Below, piece after piece: positions 20,156-30,751 of a DNA stretch of 64,000 nucleotides. The stretch covers positions 2,493,501-2,557,500 of the forward strand of contig NZ_MQUA01000013.1 in NCBI RefSeq assembly GCF_002943715.1, given 5' to 3'. Each line of letters begins with the position of its first letter. Within the stretch, counting starts at the first letter, position 1. The position numbers and the translations under genes were made by a program. The DNA is from Polaribacter filamentus (GTDB lineage Bacteria > Bacteroidota > Bacteroidia > Flavobacteriales > Flavobacteriaceae). The notes beneath the pieces were generated by a model, which did not search any database, was not told the DNA's origin, and was given only the letters and a program-made list of their open reading frames with translations.

Positions 20156-20999
20156 CTAGCCTCCCATCTTTATGTTAATACCATTTCCTATATCCATACC
20201 ATTTCTACTTTTCATTTTCTCCATCAATTCAGCGTTTTTTTCTTTCTGAATTTTTGAGTATTTTTTTAAAGAAACTACCTTTCCTTTTGTTGGTTCTTCA
20301 ATCTTGTCTGCATTTTCTGGATTTAAAATAATTTATACACAAACAATCGTGTTTTTACCGTCGTTAATTTCTAAAATTAAACCAGGTAAACCTTGGTAAT
20401 CTTTAGGACCATTACTTATCGCTATTTGAGTGGTATACCAAGCAGTAGTAACAATCGTTTCTTTATTTTTAACTTCTTTCGTTTCTCCATTTACAATGCT
20501 CATAGTTGTATTCTCTATTTCTTTTGTATACGTAGCTTTGTAACATGTATAAGTCCCTATGTTTTTTTGTTTCTGATGACAATTCCCATTCATACTCTTT
20601 TAATTTATCTTTTACTAGAAAAGCTTTTCCTTGAATTTCAGTTTTATTGGCAAACCTTTTTTGTTGAATATTTTTATAATAAATAGCTGTACTTACTGAA
20701 CCTCCCAAAGAAATCATATTAATTCCATTAGAACCAATTTTTGTCTTTGGCCCTTCTAACTTTTCTTCTTCTTTATATATAGAAGTAGTTTTATCAAAAT
20801 TTAAAATGAATGTTTTTTGATTCATTTTTTGCAATCTGGCTTCAATCTCTTTTGTTTGTTGCTCTGACATTGTTGAATTTTCTGTGCCAATTTTAATATT
20901 CGATTTTCTACTGGTTTTATAAATCGCTTTTCCAGAAAATTCTTGCGCAGTTATAGTAGCTACTATAAAAAATGCAAGTGCTGTTATTATTGTTTTCAT
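20156..20999 (-). pseudogene. Second GLPGLI family gene, frameshifted and with a nonsense codon
   Basis: Starts with a signal peptide (MKTIITALAFFIVATITAQ) and has the family segments FILNFDKTTSIYKEE, YEWELSSETK and YQGLPGLILEI. Two lesions are present. A T7 run at 20562-20568 is one base too long; with six, the frame continues NIGTYTCYKATY exactly as in the paralogue. Separately, a TAA at about 20332-20334 replaces the Glu codon of the paralogue's TEIILNP, after which the frame continues IILNPENADKIEEP to a stop at 20156-20158. Because the nonsense change is a substitution, this copy is probably decayed and not merely misread. Restored length would be 280 residues. Confidence 0.75.
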
Positions 21000-21002
21000 G
21001 AC

Positions 21003-21368
21003 TTATTTATTTTGATACCCTTTTGAAATTCTAATTAATGATTTAACTGTTTTCTTTGCGCTTATGATTAAAGAGTCTAAATTTTTAGTTGGACCAGAAA
21101 CCGTCAAGGAACCTTTAAATTTATTTTTTGACTCTTTTAAATCAATTTCAAAACTAAGTGCTACTTTTTCTTCTGGACTATTTTTGTCAAAAATACTTTT
21201 CACATCTTCCCAAACAATACTTTCTAAATCCTTAATCGAGCTAGAAGAAAATTTTAACGAGGTAACTTTAGTTACTATATCTTTGAAATAGGTTGCATCT
21301 GTTTTTTCTTCTTGTCCGTATATAAATATTGAAAGGGTTAACAAAAATAAGATTAGTATTTTTTTCAT
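21003..21368 (-). CDS. Small secreted hypothetical protein of the GLPGLI cluster
   Basis: A 121-residue protein with a signal peptide (MKKILILFLLTLSIFIYGQ) and a soluble Lys/Ser-rich body containing KVALSFEIDLKESKNKFKG and a Leu/Ile-rich end. No family recognised. It lies 3 bases upstream of the second GLPGLI gene and is first in the minus-strand cluster, divergent from the histidine kinase. A periplasmic role beside the GLPGLI proteins is inference. Confidence 0.7.
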   Translation of the reverse strand: MKKILILFLLTLSIFIYGQEEKTDATYFKDIVTKVTSLKFSSSSIKDLESIVWEDVKSIFDKNSPEEKVALSFEIDLKESKNKFKGSLTVSGPTKNLDSLIISAKKTVKSLIRISKGYQNK

Positions 21369-21420
21369 AAAGTTTGATTTTAAATTCTTTACAAAGATGA
21401 ACCTAATACATCCTTTGCTT

Positions 21421-21450
21421 AGTTAATAAGTGTTAACGAGTGTTAACTGT
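21421..21450. promoter_or_regulatory. Triple 10-bp-period GTTAA(C/T) direct repeat between divergent operons
   Basis: Three consecutive 10-mers read AGTTAATAAG, TGTTAACGAG, TGTTAACTGT. The site is 36-65 bases upstream of the histidine kinase start and 53-82 bases upstream of the divergent secreted-protein gene, so one bound regulator could control both. It matches the tandem TGTTAA repeat at 20131-20152. The adjacent response regulator is the natural candidate to bind; this is inference. Confidence 0.5.
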
Positions 21451-21485
21451 CTCTTTTTATCATTTTTACTACCTATATTTGAATT

Positions 21486-23043
21486 ATGAATACCAAAAGA
21501 TATCGTTGGCTTTTTTACTTTATTACGGCTACAATTATAGCTACAATTGCCGTGCAATTTTATTGGAATTACAATAATTACCAAGAAAACAAAGAGTTAC
21601 TAATGAAATTCAGTTAAGTTTAGACAATGCTATTGAAGAATATTATGCCAAATTAGCAAAAGAAGAAGTTACAACCATTATTGATTATAATAGAATTAAA
21701 GAAAACGTTAACGCTAGTAAAAACATAAAATTTGATTCTATTTTTAAAACCTCTAAAAGCTTTCAAAAAATTAAATCTCTCGTAAAAGAAGATACTTCCT
21801 CAGCAAAACCAAAATTTAAAATCACCAATATTTCTATTTCTTCGGATTACAAAAATGATGCTAAAAAAACAGATTCAATTATTAAAGAATTAACAAAAGA
21901 GATCAATCCAAAAAGCATAAAAAGTGTTCATGCTTTTAAAAATAATCAATCTCATAAAAAAGAGAATTTAAAATATTTTACGGGGCAAAAAGCTGCTGAC
22001 AGTTTAAAATTAATCAATAATTTAAAACCAATTGTAATCTCCATAACATCTACTTTTATAGAATACGACCAATTAGATTCTTTGATTACAAATCAGTTAC
22101 AACAAAAAAAATTACTATAGATTATACACTTCAACATTTTAAAAATGATACTATTTCTTTCACTTCTCAAGACTCATTGTTTTCTAAAAAGTTAGTAAAA
22201 AGTATTTCTTCAAAATCTACGTATTTAAGAAAAGGCGAAAAATTTAAATTACTTTTTAACAACTCTAATTTAGAAGCTCTAAAAAGAAGTTCATCAGGAA
22301 TTTTATTATCACTTTTAATTATCTCGTGCTTATTTTATTTATTAAAAATCATCAATCAGCAAAAAGACTTAGCCGCTATAAAAAACGATTTAATTAGTAA
22401 TATTACCCACGAATTTAAAACACCAATCGCAACTGTTTCTGCAGCCATTGAAGCACTTGAGAGTTTTAATGTTTTGGTGGATCAAGAGAAAACTAAAAAG
22501 TATTTATCCATGTCATCAATCCAATTAAAAAAATTGCATCAAATGGTTGAAAAATTATTGGAAACTGCGACTTTAGATAGTGAACAATTACTTTTAGAAA
22601 AAGAAACTATTGATGTTGTTGAGTTAACTGAAAAGCTAGTTAGCAAGCATAAATTAATAAGCAAAAATAAAGAGTTGATTTTCTCTACAAATTTGCAACC
22701 TATTTATATTCATGTTGATGTTTTTCATTTTGAAAATGCAATTTCTAATCTAATTGATAATGCTGTTAAATACGGTGGAAATCAAATTGAAATTAATATC
22801 AACTCGGTTTTAAGTTCGACAGAAATCACCATTGCCGACGACGGAGACGGAATTGAAAAAAATCAGCAAGAAAAAATATTTGATAAGTTTTACAGAGTTC
22901 CAAAGGGAAATACGCATGATGTAAAAGGCTTCGGAATTGGGTTGTATTACTGCAAAAAAATCATCGAAAAACATAAAGGAACTATTGCACTTTCATCAGA
23001 AAAAAAGAAAACAATTTTTAAAATAACCATCCCTAATGAATAA
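21486..23043 (+). pseudogene. Sensor histidine kinase with two homopolymer frameshifts
   Basis: Starts MNTKRYRWLFYFITATIIAT, a membrane segment followed by a ~200-residue periplasmic sensor region, a second membrane segment (LLSLLIISCLFYLLKII), then HisKA with the phospho-acceptor His in ISNITHEFKTPIA, and an HATPase with N box ENAISNLIDNAVKYG, G1 DDGDGI and G2 GFGIGLYYCK. The frame breaks near 21602-21607 (one A missing) and at the A8 run 22104-22111 (one A missing). Restoring both gives 519 residues. Both breaks lie in the sensor part; the catalytic half is intact but has no natural start of its own. It overlaps the response regulator by 8 bases. Confidence 0.8.
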
Positions 23044-23713
23044 GATAAAAGTAGTATTGGCAAAAGATGAAGCCAGTTTAGGGATGATTGTAAAAGAAAG
23101 CTTAGAATCCCGAGATTTTATTGTTTTTCATGCAGAAAATGGCGACGAAGCTTTTGAAATGTATCAAAAAGAAAAGCCAGATGTTTTGGTTTTAGATGTG
23201 ATGATGCCAAAAAAAGACGGATTTACCTTAGCCAAAGAAATACGTTTAGAGAACAAGAAAATTCCGATTTTATTTTTGACTGCAAAATCACAAACTGTGG
23301 ATGTTTTAGAGGGTTTTAATCATGGTGGAAATGATTATTTAAAAAAACCTTTTTCGATGGAGGAATTGATCGTTAGAATAAAATCTTTACTAAACAGAAT
23401 CGAACTAAAAACAAATATTGACACTATTAAAATAGGAGAATACTCCTTTAATTTAACCAAACAAACACTCGAATATACATCCGAAATTGCGCAACTTACA
23501 CATAGAGAAGCGCAACTAGTTTTTCATCTATTTGAAAAGAAAAATGAAGTTTTAGACAGAACTTTTATTTTAAACAAACTATGGGGAAGTGATGATTTTT
23601 TCAACGCCAGAAGTATGGATGTATTTATTAGTAGACTTCGAAAAAAATTAAAAAAAGACAATACACTGCAAATTATAAATATAAGAAGCTTCGGATATAA
23701 ATTAATTTGTTAA
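23036..23713 (+). CDS. OmpR/PhoB-type response regulator
   Basis: A 225-residue DNA-binding response regulator. The receiver domain has acidic residues D11 and E12, phospho-acceptor D54 in VLVLDVMMPKKDG, and the conserved Lys in YLKKPFSM. The C-terminal winged helix (~residues 130-225) contains LTHREAQLVFHLFEKK and the wing NIRSFGYKLIC. It overlaps the kinase gene by 8 bases, so the pair is co-translated. Targets probably include the divergent GLPGLI cluster, given the shared repeats (inference). Confidence 0.93.
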   Translation: MNKIKVVLAKDEASLGMIVKESLESRDFIVFHAENGDEAFEMYQKEKPDVLVLDVMMPKKDGFTLAKEIRLENKKIPILFLTAKSQTVDVLEGFNHGGNDYLKKPFSMEELIVRIKSLLNRIELKTNIDTIKIGEYSFNLTKQTLEYTSEIAQLTHREAQLVFHLFEKKNEVLDRTFILNKLWGSDDFFNARSMDVFISRLRKKLKKDNTLQIINIRSFGYKLIC

Positions 23714-23778
23714 CCATTTCGTAACTATATTTTTTACTACCTTTATCGTCACTTTTTAATTTTACAATTTTTAAACAT

Positions 23779-24393
23779 ATGCACGTTGCAATTGCAGGAA
23801 ATATTGGTGCTGGTAAAACCACACTAACTCAACTTTTAGCCAAACATTATAGATGGAAACCTCATTTTGAATCTGTTGATGAAAATCCTTATTTAGACGA
23901 TTTTTATGCAGAAATGGAACGGTGGTCTTTTAATTTACAAGTTTATTTTTTAAACAGTCGTTTTCGTCAAATTTTAGAGTTGAGAGAATCTGGTAAAAAT
24001 ATTATTCAAGACAGAACCATTTATGAGGATGCACACATTTTTGCACCTAATTTACATGCAATGGGCTTAATGACAAATAGAGATTACGGCAATTACAGCT
24101 CTTTGTTCGATTTAATGGAAAACTTAGTTTCTCCTCCAGACTTATTAATTTATTTACGTGCAGATATCTCAACTTTAGTTGGGCAAATTCACAAACGCGG
24201 TAGAGAATATGAAAACTCTATAAGTATCGATTATTTAAGCAGATTGAATGAACGTTATGAAGCTTGGATCACCACCTATACAAAAGGGAAATTACTAATT
24301 ATTGACGTTGATAATTTAGATTTTGTTACAAATCAAGAAGATTTAGGCTATGTTATTGATAGAATAGATGCTCAAATAAATGGTTTATTCTAA
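23779..24393 (+). CDS. Deoxynucleoside kinase
   Basis: A 204-residue salvage kinase of the dNK/dGK-dAK family. The P-loop is GNIGAGKTT (residues 7-15), the substrate-binding stretch is FESVDENPYLDDFY, the catalytic region is IIQDRTIYEDAHIF, and the lid/Arg region is IHKRGREYENSI. Such enzymes phosphorylate deoxynucleosides at 5' using ATP. Which deoxynucleoside it prefers cannot be read from sequence. It has its own terminator just downstream. Confidence 0.9.
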   Translation: MHVAIAGNIGAGKTTLTQLLAKHYRWKPHFESVDENPYLDDFYAEMERWSFNLQVYFLNSRFRQILELRESGKNIIQDRTIYEDAHIFAPNLHAMGLMTNRDYGNYSSLFDLMENLVSPPDLLIYLRADISTLVGQIHKRGREYENSISIDYLSRLNERYEAWITTYTKGKLLIIDVDNLDFVTNQEDLGYVIDRIDAQINGLF

Positions 24394-24423
24394 GAGATAT
24401 AACCGATATAACTGCTATAAAAA

Positions 24424-24457
24424 AGTAAAGAGACCGTGAAAACGGTCTCTTTTTTCG
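24424..24457 (+). terminator. Rho-independent terminator after the deoxynucleoside kinase
   Basis: A perfect stem AAGAGACCGT / ACGGTCTCTT with a short GAAA-type loop, followed by a T run. It begins about 30 bases past the kinase stop. Confidence 0.85.
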
Positions 24458-24516
24458 TGACAAAATCACTCATGATAGGAAGTCCCCCAACTTTCTATCA
24501 AATCTTTAATTGAGTT

Positions 24517-24903
24517 TTAGCTCAAAATTTCAATTTTGTTATGTACAATTTCCTTAATAGGAATTATAACTGTTTTATTTTCTGATGATAAAAATACAGA
24601 TATGTTATTTATAGATTCTATATCACCTTCAAAATTATCTAATTTAATCTTATCACCAACTTGCAAGTTTTTTCTAGAATACTAACTAAATAATAATCTT
24701 TTAATTACATCTGTAGATCCTAGACCAAAAGCTAATGCAAAAGCCAACAAGATTGATACAAATATAATAGATAAATTGTTAGTAATCAAATCTGTTTCAA
24801 CATTTGCTTGATTTAATGCAGTAATACTTGAAACTATTGCCATGACATAAAAAACAATATTCCCAACTAAGTTACCTACCGTTAATTCTAAAGATGAAAA
24901 CAT
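24517..24903 (-). pseudogene. MscS-like small membrane protein remnant with in-frame stop
   Basis: An open frame (24682-24903) encodes 73 residues with two hydrophobic helices (GNIVFYVMAIVSSI and SIIFVSILLAFALAFGLG). After an in-frame TAG the same frame continues YSRKNLQVGDKIKLDNFEG and then IESINNISVFLSSENKTVI to a TAA at 24517-24519. The second part resembles the beta domain of MscS-type channels. A substituted Tyr codon (TAT/TAC to TAG) would explain the break. The start codon abuts the sigma-factor remnant. Confidence 0.55.
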
Positions 24904-25232
24904 CGATGAGATCGCCTTTCTTTCTTGTTATAATCATTTCTTTGTACATAATTTACACAGAAATTATAGATAAATGAATACAACCAAGCAGAAAACTTAG
25001 AGTTTCATTTTAGTTTTACGAATAATTGAATAAAAACATCATGTGTTAAATCTTCTGCCTCCTCTTTATTATTAGAGAAACCATGACATTTATTATAAGC
25101 TACTCTAGAAAACCTATCCTAAAAAACAGCAAACAATTGTGAGTTGTTTGTTTCTATTATTTTAAAGACTAAATCTTCATCAGATAATTTTTGTACGCAA
25201 CTATTTTTCAATACCTCTAATATTTTGGACAC
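24904..25232 (-). pseudogene. ECF sigma factor remnant (region 2 only)
   Basis: From a GTG at 25230-25232 the minus strand reads SKILEVLKNSCVQKLSDEDL, then FSNNKEEAEDLTHDVFIQLF, KFSAWLYSFIYNFCVNYVQR and NDYNKKER. This is sigma-70 region 2 of an extracytoplasmic-function factor. Two in-frame stops interrupt it (TAG after LFAVF, TGA after FVKLK). Region 4 is missing: the frame runs directly into the start of the MscS-like remnant. A real pseudogene, with substitution-type lesions. Confidence 0.7.
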
Positions 25233-25422
25233 AAAATAATTATTTAAGTCACATTTTTTTATTTAAAAAGATAAACTGTTACAATTCATCGTCAGAAAGT
25301 CTAATTTTTACTTTTAAGAAAAAATAAAATATTTTTTATTTTTTTGTAACATTTATATAAGTTCTTGCGTATAAAGAATTGTAGCTATTACAATAATACT
25401 TTAAAAAGTTATAGAGAATTAG

Positions 25423-26286
25423 ATGAGACAACTTAAGATTACCAAGCAGGTTACTAACAGAGAAACTGCATCATTAGACAAATATTTACAAGAAATAGGA
25501 AAAGTAGATTTAATTACTGCTGATGAAGAAGTAGAATTAGCACAACTTATTAAAGCTGGTGATCAAAGAGCATTAGAAAAATTAACAAAAGCCAATTTAA
25601 GATTTGTTGTATCTGTTGCAAAACAATATCAAAATCAAGGATTAACGTTACCCGATTTAATTAATGAAGGTAACTTAGGTTTAATTAAGGCTGCAAAACG
25701 TTTTGATGAAACTCGTGGTTTTAAATTTATATCTTACGCCGTTTGGTGGATTCGTCAATCTATCTTACAAGCTTTAGCAGAACAATCTAGAATTGTACGT
25801 TTACCGTTAAATAAAATTGGTTCTATCAATAAAATTAACAAAATGTATGCGTTCTTAGAACAAGAAAATGAAAGACCTCCAAGTCCAGAAGAAATTGCTA
25901 AGAAACTAGACATGACAGTTAATGACGTAAAAGAATCTATGAAGAATTCTGGCCGTCACGTATCTATGGATGCGCCTTTAATTGAAGGTGAGGATTCAAA
26001 TTTATACGACGTTTTAAACTCTGGAGAATCTCCAAACCCTGATCGACAATTATTACACGAATCATTAAGAATCGAAATTAATAGAGCTTTAGAAACATTA
26101 ACTCCGCGTGAGGCAGATGTTGTAAAACTATATTTTGGTTTAGGAGAACACCAACCAATGACTTTAGAAGAAATTGGTGAAACGTTTGATTTAACAAGAG
26201 AACGTGTTCGTCAAATTAAAGAAAAAGCAATTAGAAGATTAAAACATACATCTAGAAGTAAAATTTTGATGACTTATTTGGGATAA
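25423..26286 (+). CDS. rpoD: Primary RNA polymerase sigma factor (RpoD/SigA type)
   Basis: A 287-residue sigma-70 factor of the short Bacteroidota type without region 1.1. Region 1.2 includes [16 protein letters not shown], region 2 [20 protein letters not shown] and WWIRQSI, region 3 the [15 protein letters not shown] segment, and region 4 [15 protein letters not shown] and [17 protein letters not shown]. It directs housekeeping transcription from TTTG/TAnnTTTG promoters. A 190-base AT-rich leader with no gene precedes it. Confidence 0.95.
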   Translation: MRQLKITKQVTNRETASLDKYLQEIGKVDLITADEEVELAQLIKAGDQRALEKLTKANLRFVVSVAKQYQNQGLTLPDLINEGNLGLIKAAKRFDETRGFKFISYAVWWIRQSILQALAEQSRIVRLPLNKIGSINKINKMYAFLEQENERPPSPEEIAKKLDMTVNDVKESMKNSGRHVSMDAPLIEGEDSNLYDVLNSGESPNPDRQLLHESLRIEINRALETLTPREADVVKLYFGLGEHQPMTLEEIGETFDLTRERVRQIKEKAIRRLKHTSRSKILMTYLG

Positions 26287-26314
26287 ACTTCAAATCCCTT
26301 ATTTTTAATTACTT

Positions 26315-26348
26315 AAAAAAACCTTGGTTACTTTCCAAGGTTTTTTTA
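26315..26348 (+). terminator. Rho-independent terminator after rpoD
   Basis: Stem AAACCTTGG / CCAAGGTTT with an 8-nt loop, followed by T7, 30 bases past the stop. Confidence 0.85.
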
Positions 26349-27517
26349 TTTAAATTAACTTTTAATTGGCTTTAATTTAATAAATGAGGTGCTTTTTAAA
26401 CACGTTATTAATATGATTTAATTATTAATTTAATCTACAATTAACAAGTAAAGATAAAACCTATCATAATATTGTGGTAAAAAAACTAACAAAATTATGA
26501 GGAATTTAGTATTATTTTTATCAATTATTTTTTCGCTCTACAGCAATGCTCAAGGAAAAGGAGTTATTTCTGGAAAAGTAACCGAAAATGAAAGTAACTT
26601 TTCTTTACCTGGTGCAACAATTAAATTAACAGGAACAAATAAATACACCACTTCAGACATCAATGGAGATTTTGAATTTTTAAATGTTACTGAAGGAACC
26701 TATCAACTAGAAATAACCTATATAGGTTATCAAAAATTCTCTAAAGAAGTAGAAGTTGAAGCTAGAAAAAACACTCAAGTTTCATTAGTGCTTTTACCAG
26801 GAACAGAAGAATTATCTGAAATTGTCATTATGAGTGATCGTTTAAGAGGTCAAGCAAAAGCTATTAACAAGCAAAAAACAAATCAAAACATTACCAATGT
26901 TATTTCTTCAGATCAAGTAGGTCGTTTTCCTGATGCAAATATTGGAGACGCCTTAAAACGTATTCCAGGAATCACCATGCAAAATGACCAAGGTGAAGCC
27001 AGAAATATAATTATTAGAGGTTTAGCACCAGCTTTAAACTCAGTTACTTTGAATGGAAATCGAATTCCGTCAGCAGAAGGAGACAACAGAAACGTACAAA
27101 TGGATTTAATTCCAGCTGATATGATATCAACAATTGAAGTAAATAAAACATTAACTTCTGATATGGATGCTGATGCAATTGGTGGTTCTGTAAATTTAAT
27201 AACTAGAGCTACTCCAAATGGACAAAGTATTTCAGGAACTTTAGCAGGAGGTTATAGTCCAATTAGAGATCATGGAAACTATACAGCAGGATTTGTTTAC
27301 GGAGATCGCTTTTTAGACAATAAACTTGGAATGGTGCTAAGTTCATCATACAACAATAATACTTTTGGGTCTGACAATTTAGAAGCAGCTTGGGTAAAAG
27401 GAAGAAATGATCAAGTTTATATTGAAGAATATGATATTAGAAAATATGACGTAAAACGTATCAGAAGCTCTTTTGCTTTTGCTGCTGATTATAAATTTAA
27501 TGAAAGTAACACTATTT

Positions 27518-28794
27518 AAGACCGTTGCAAGGAAGTACCTAATAAAAAGCACAAAAATAACACGTAATTATTTATGTTAAATATATGATTGTAAGTATAT
27601 TAAGTTGTAAATTTAGTGTATGAAAATACAAAAACAACCAACTTTAGCCGATAGCATTTGTGATTTACGAGCAAGAAAAATTAAAAAGACATTTTTCACC
27701 CAAATAAACACCCTTATCGATTGGGATACGATCTCTATCCTAATAAATAATGATTATTTAAAAGGAAAAAGTGCTACTGGCAAGCCTTCTTATGATGGGA
27801 CATTACTTTTTAAAATGTGTCTTTTACAAAGTTGGTATGGTTTAAGCGATTATGAAGTTGAAGACCGAATAAATGACAGTCTTTCCTTTAGTTATTTTTG
27901 TGGGATGACCATTGAACAGGTTGCTCCAGATCATAGTACTTTAAGTAGGTTTAGAACCGCATTAACCAAAACACAAACCTTCGAAAAATTATTTACCTCC
28001 ATAAACAAACAGCTAGAAGCACATAATATCATTGTAAAAACAGGTTTAATAATAGACGCTAGTGTAATAGATACGCCACTTAGACCAAAAGGAAAAACAA
28101 ATTTTAAGGTAACCGAAGACCGCTTTGCAGACCAAGTAGAAGTACACAAAGAATATCCAAATAGTGTCGATAAAGAGGGTACTTGGTTAAAGAAAAGAGG
28201 AAAGTACCATTTTGGGTTTAAAAAGCATCATGTAACGGATAACGAAGGACTTGTTCTAGGAGTACTAACCACAACTGCCAGCAAAAATGAGATTGCAAAT
28301 TTGGAGGAAGTTCTAGAAACTGTAAATGTGGTATTACCAAAAGACATCCCTCTAAAGGCAGATAAAGGGTACCAATCAAAGAAAAATGTTGCGATTTTAA
28401 AGAAGCGTAATTTAAAGAATCATATCCTTAAAAAGGCGGTAAAAAATAAACCGTTAACAAAATGGGAAACTAGATTCAATAAATTAATAGGAAAAACAAG
28501 GTTTAAAGTTGAACGTACTTTTGGAGGAATAAAATTATGGTTTAAAGGTGGAATTGCAAGATACAGAGGGATGAAAAAAATGCATACACAAAATTTGATG
28601 GAGGCAATGTGCTACAATTTATATCGAAGTCCAGGGATATTTGCGTCTAATTGTAAAAATTAAGGAAAAATGAAGCCTAAAAAAGGCATTTACTCACTTA
28701 AAATAGAAAAAAAATAGCATAATCGATGTTTTAGCTAAAAAAAAGGGAACTCTAAAAAGTAAAATTAATTAAGTTCGCTTTTTGCAACGGTCTT
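27518..28794 (+). mobile_element. IS5-type insertion sequence with 13-bp terminal inverted repeats
   Basis: A 1277-bp element bounded by perfect inverted repeats AAGACCGTTGCAA (left) and TTGCAACGGTCTT (right). A 5-bp direct repeat TATTT flanks it at 27513-27517 and 28795-28799. It carries one transposase gene on the same strand as the interrupted receptor. The intact repeats and perfect duplication mark a recent insertion. Confidence 0.93.
27620..28663 (+). CDS. IS5 family transposase
   Basis: A 347-residue DDE transposase. The N-terminus has the family's DUF772-like region (YDGTLLFKMCLLQSWYGLSD and APDHSTLSRFR). Catalytic residues are probably the Asp in LIIDASVID, the Asp in LKADKGYQS, and the Glu in FKVERTFGGIKLW followed by the Y..R-type segment GIARYRGMKK. 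It is full length and uninterrupted, so the element is probably still able to move. The subgroup within IS5 is not decided. Confidence 0.93.
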   Translation: MKIQKQPTLADSICDLRARKIKKTFFTQINTLIDWDTISILINNDYLKGKSATGKPSYDGTLLFKMCLLQSWYGLSDYEVEDRINDSLSFSYFCGMTIEQVAPDHSTLSRFRTALTKTQTFEKLFTSINKQLEAHNIIVKTGLIIDASVIDTPLRPKGKTNFKVTEDRFADQVEVHKEYPNSVDKEGTWLKKRGKYHFGFKKHHVTDNEGLVLGVLTTTASKNEIANLEEVLETVNVVLPKDIPLKADKGYQSKKNVAILKKRNLKNHILKKAVKNKPLTKWETRFNKLIGKTRFKVERTFGGIKLWFKGGIARYRGMKKMHTQNLMEAMCYNLYRSPGIFASNCKN

Positions 28795-30630
28795 TATTTA
28801 CTTTAATGCCATTTACAATTCTAGAGATGATTTAGAAAATCGTTATCGTGCCAGATATAGAGGAATTAAACCTGTTTATGGTGCCAATGATAATATTATT
28901 GCATACACAGGAGATGTTCGAAGACAAACAAAAGGTGGAATTGATGATAAGAAAAACGAAAACAGACGTTTAGAAAGACAAACTGTTCAAAATTATGCTA
29001 TTGGAGGGGAACATTTATTAAGTTCGAAATTAGATATGGATTGGTCTGTAAACTATGCAAAAGCTGCGGAAGACAGACCAAATGAGAGATATATTGAATT
29101 TCAAAATAAAGGACTTGACTTAGATATGAATTTAAATAACTCAAGATTTCCATTAATAACAGGTATTAACGATAATTCAGTAAGTAATTTTAGCTTAAGA
29201 GAAATAACTGATAATTTCAATTATACTGATGAAACTGAACTTGGAGTGAAATTGAATTTTAGAATTCCTCTTTCATTCGTAGAAAATCAAAAAGGAAGAC
29301 TACGTTTTGGAGCTAGAATGAGAATTAAAGACAAACAAAGAGACAATATTTTTTACGAATATAGCCCTATTGCAGCTTTTGGAAATTTAAATACGATTGC
29401 AAATTCATTTTATAGTGGAGAAAATTGGCAAGTAGGTTCTCAATATATAGCTGGAACATTTGCAAGCGCCTCATACTTAGGTGGTTTAAATTTAAATAAT
29501 TCAGCTCTTTTTGATAAAGAAGCAATCCCGGCAGAATATCTTGGTTTAAACTACCAAGCAAGTGAAAATATTTATGCCTCTTATCTAAGATGGGATCAAG
29601 ATTTTAACGATAAACTTTCTATGATTGCTGGTTTACGTGTTGAAGTTACTGATATCGATTATACTGCAAACTATGTTTTAGATGAAAATGAATTAATTGG
29701 AGAAATTAATAATACGAACTCTTACACTAATCTTTTACCAAGTATTTCTTTTAAATACAATGGAGAAAAAGATTGGGTTTACAGAGCTGCATTTACAACC
29801 TCTTTAGCAAGACCAGATTATTATGCGTTAACTCCATTTATTAGCGTTGTTCCTGACGATGATTCTGAAATTGCTGCAGGAAATCCTAATTTAAATGCAA
29901 CTTTTGCTTATAATTTTGATTTAATGATTGAAAAATATTACAAATCTGTAGGCTTACTTTCTGGAGGTGTTTTTTATAAAAAATTAAACGATTTTATTTA
30001 TACGTATCGTGATAATCAATATACAAATGCAAAATTTGCTACTGATTTTCCAAATCAAATAAATCCAATCCCTACAACAAACCCTGGAAACTGGTCTTTA
30101 AATCAACAACGTAACGGTGAAAGCGTAAATGTTTACGGATTTGAAGTTGCTTTTCAAAGACAGCTAGATTTTATTCCAGGCAAATTTTTCAAAGGATTAG
30201 GTCTTTACGTAAACTATACATATACAGATTCTGAAGCAAAAGGAATCACAAATTCTGATGGAGATGAAAGAGCAAATGTTACACTTCCAGGAACTGCTCC
30301 TCACATGTTTAACAGTTCATTATCTTGGGAAAACAAAAAATTCTCAGCACGAGTTTCACTAAATTACGCTGCAGATTATTTAGATGAATTGGGTGGAGAC
30401 GAATTTGAAGATAGATTTTATGATCGTCAATTATTTGTAGACGCAAATGCATCCTATAAATTAACAAGTAAGTTAAGAATTTTTGCTGAAGCAAACAATT
30501 TAACAAATCAGCCTTTGCGCTATTACCAAGGTATTAGTTCTAGAACAATGCAAGTAGAATATTACCAAGCACGTTTTAACTTAGGTTTAAAATTTGATTT
30601 ATAATTTTATGTTTATTAAATTTATAAAAA

Positions 30631-30660
30631 AGAAAACGGGTCATTTCCCGTTTTCTTTTT
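30631..30660 (+). terminator. Rho-independent terminator after the TonB receptor
   Basis: Perfect stem GAAAACGGG / CCCGTTTTC with a TCATTT loop and a T-rich tail. It separates receptor and phytase transcription or attenuates readthrough. Confidence 0.85.
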
Positions 30661-30751
30661 TATATTAATTTTCTTTAAAATTTACAATTCGAAAAAAAAT
30701 TAAAACCCTCTTTTAAACAAAAAAATAATTTCAATTAAACTAATTTGAAAC

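Larger units (their letters stand above)
26497..30604 (+). pseudogene. TonB-dependent receptor of the phytase locus, interrupted by an IS
   Basis: The 5' part (26497-27517) encodes a signal peptide (LSIIFSLYSNAQ), a CarboxypepD-regulatory-like domain (GKVTENESNFSLPGATIKL), and a plug with PDANIGDALKRIPGITMQ. The 3' part (from 28795, through FNAIYNSRDD, to the stop at 30602-30604) is the barrel, ending in QARFNLGLKFDL. An IS element sits between them at 27518-28794. Removing the IS plus one copy of the TATTT repeat leaves 2826 bases, an exact 942 codons, reading NESNTIYFNAIYN across the join. The gene was therefore intact until a recent insertion. The truncated product ends two codons into the IS and cannot form a barrel. 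Confidence 0.92.

Noticed and set aside
22177..23043. Histidine kinase as a complete 288-residue cytosolic protein starting at 22177
   Set aside because: The upstream frames encode the membrane anchor and sensor domain; the ATG is only the first after the second frameshift.
29367..29561. Minus-strand frames inside the TonB receptor barrel
   Set aside because: They have no start context and mirror the repetitive barrel coding sequence.
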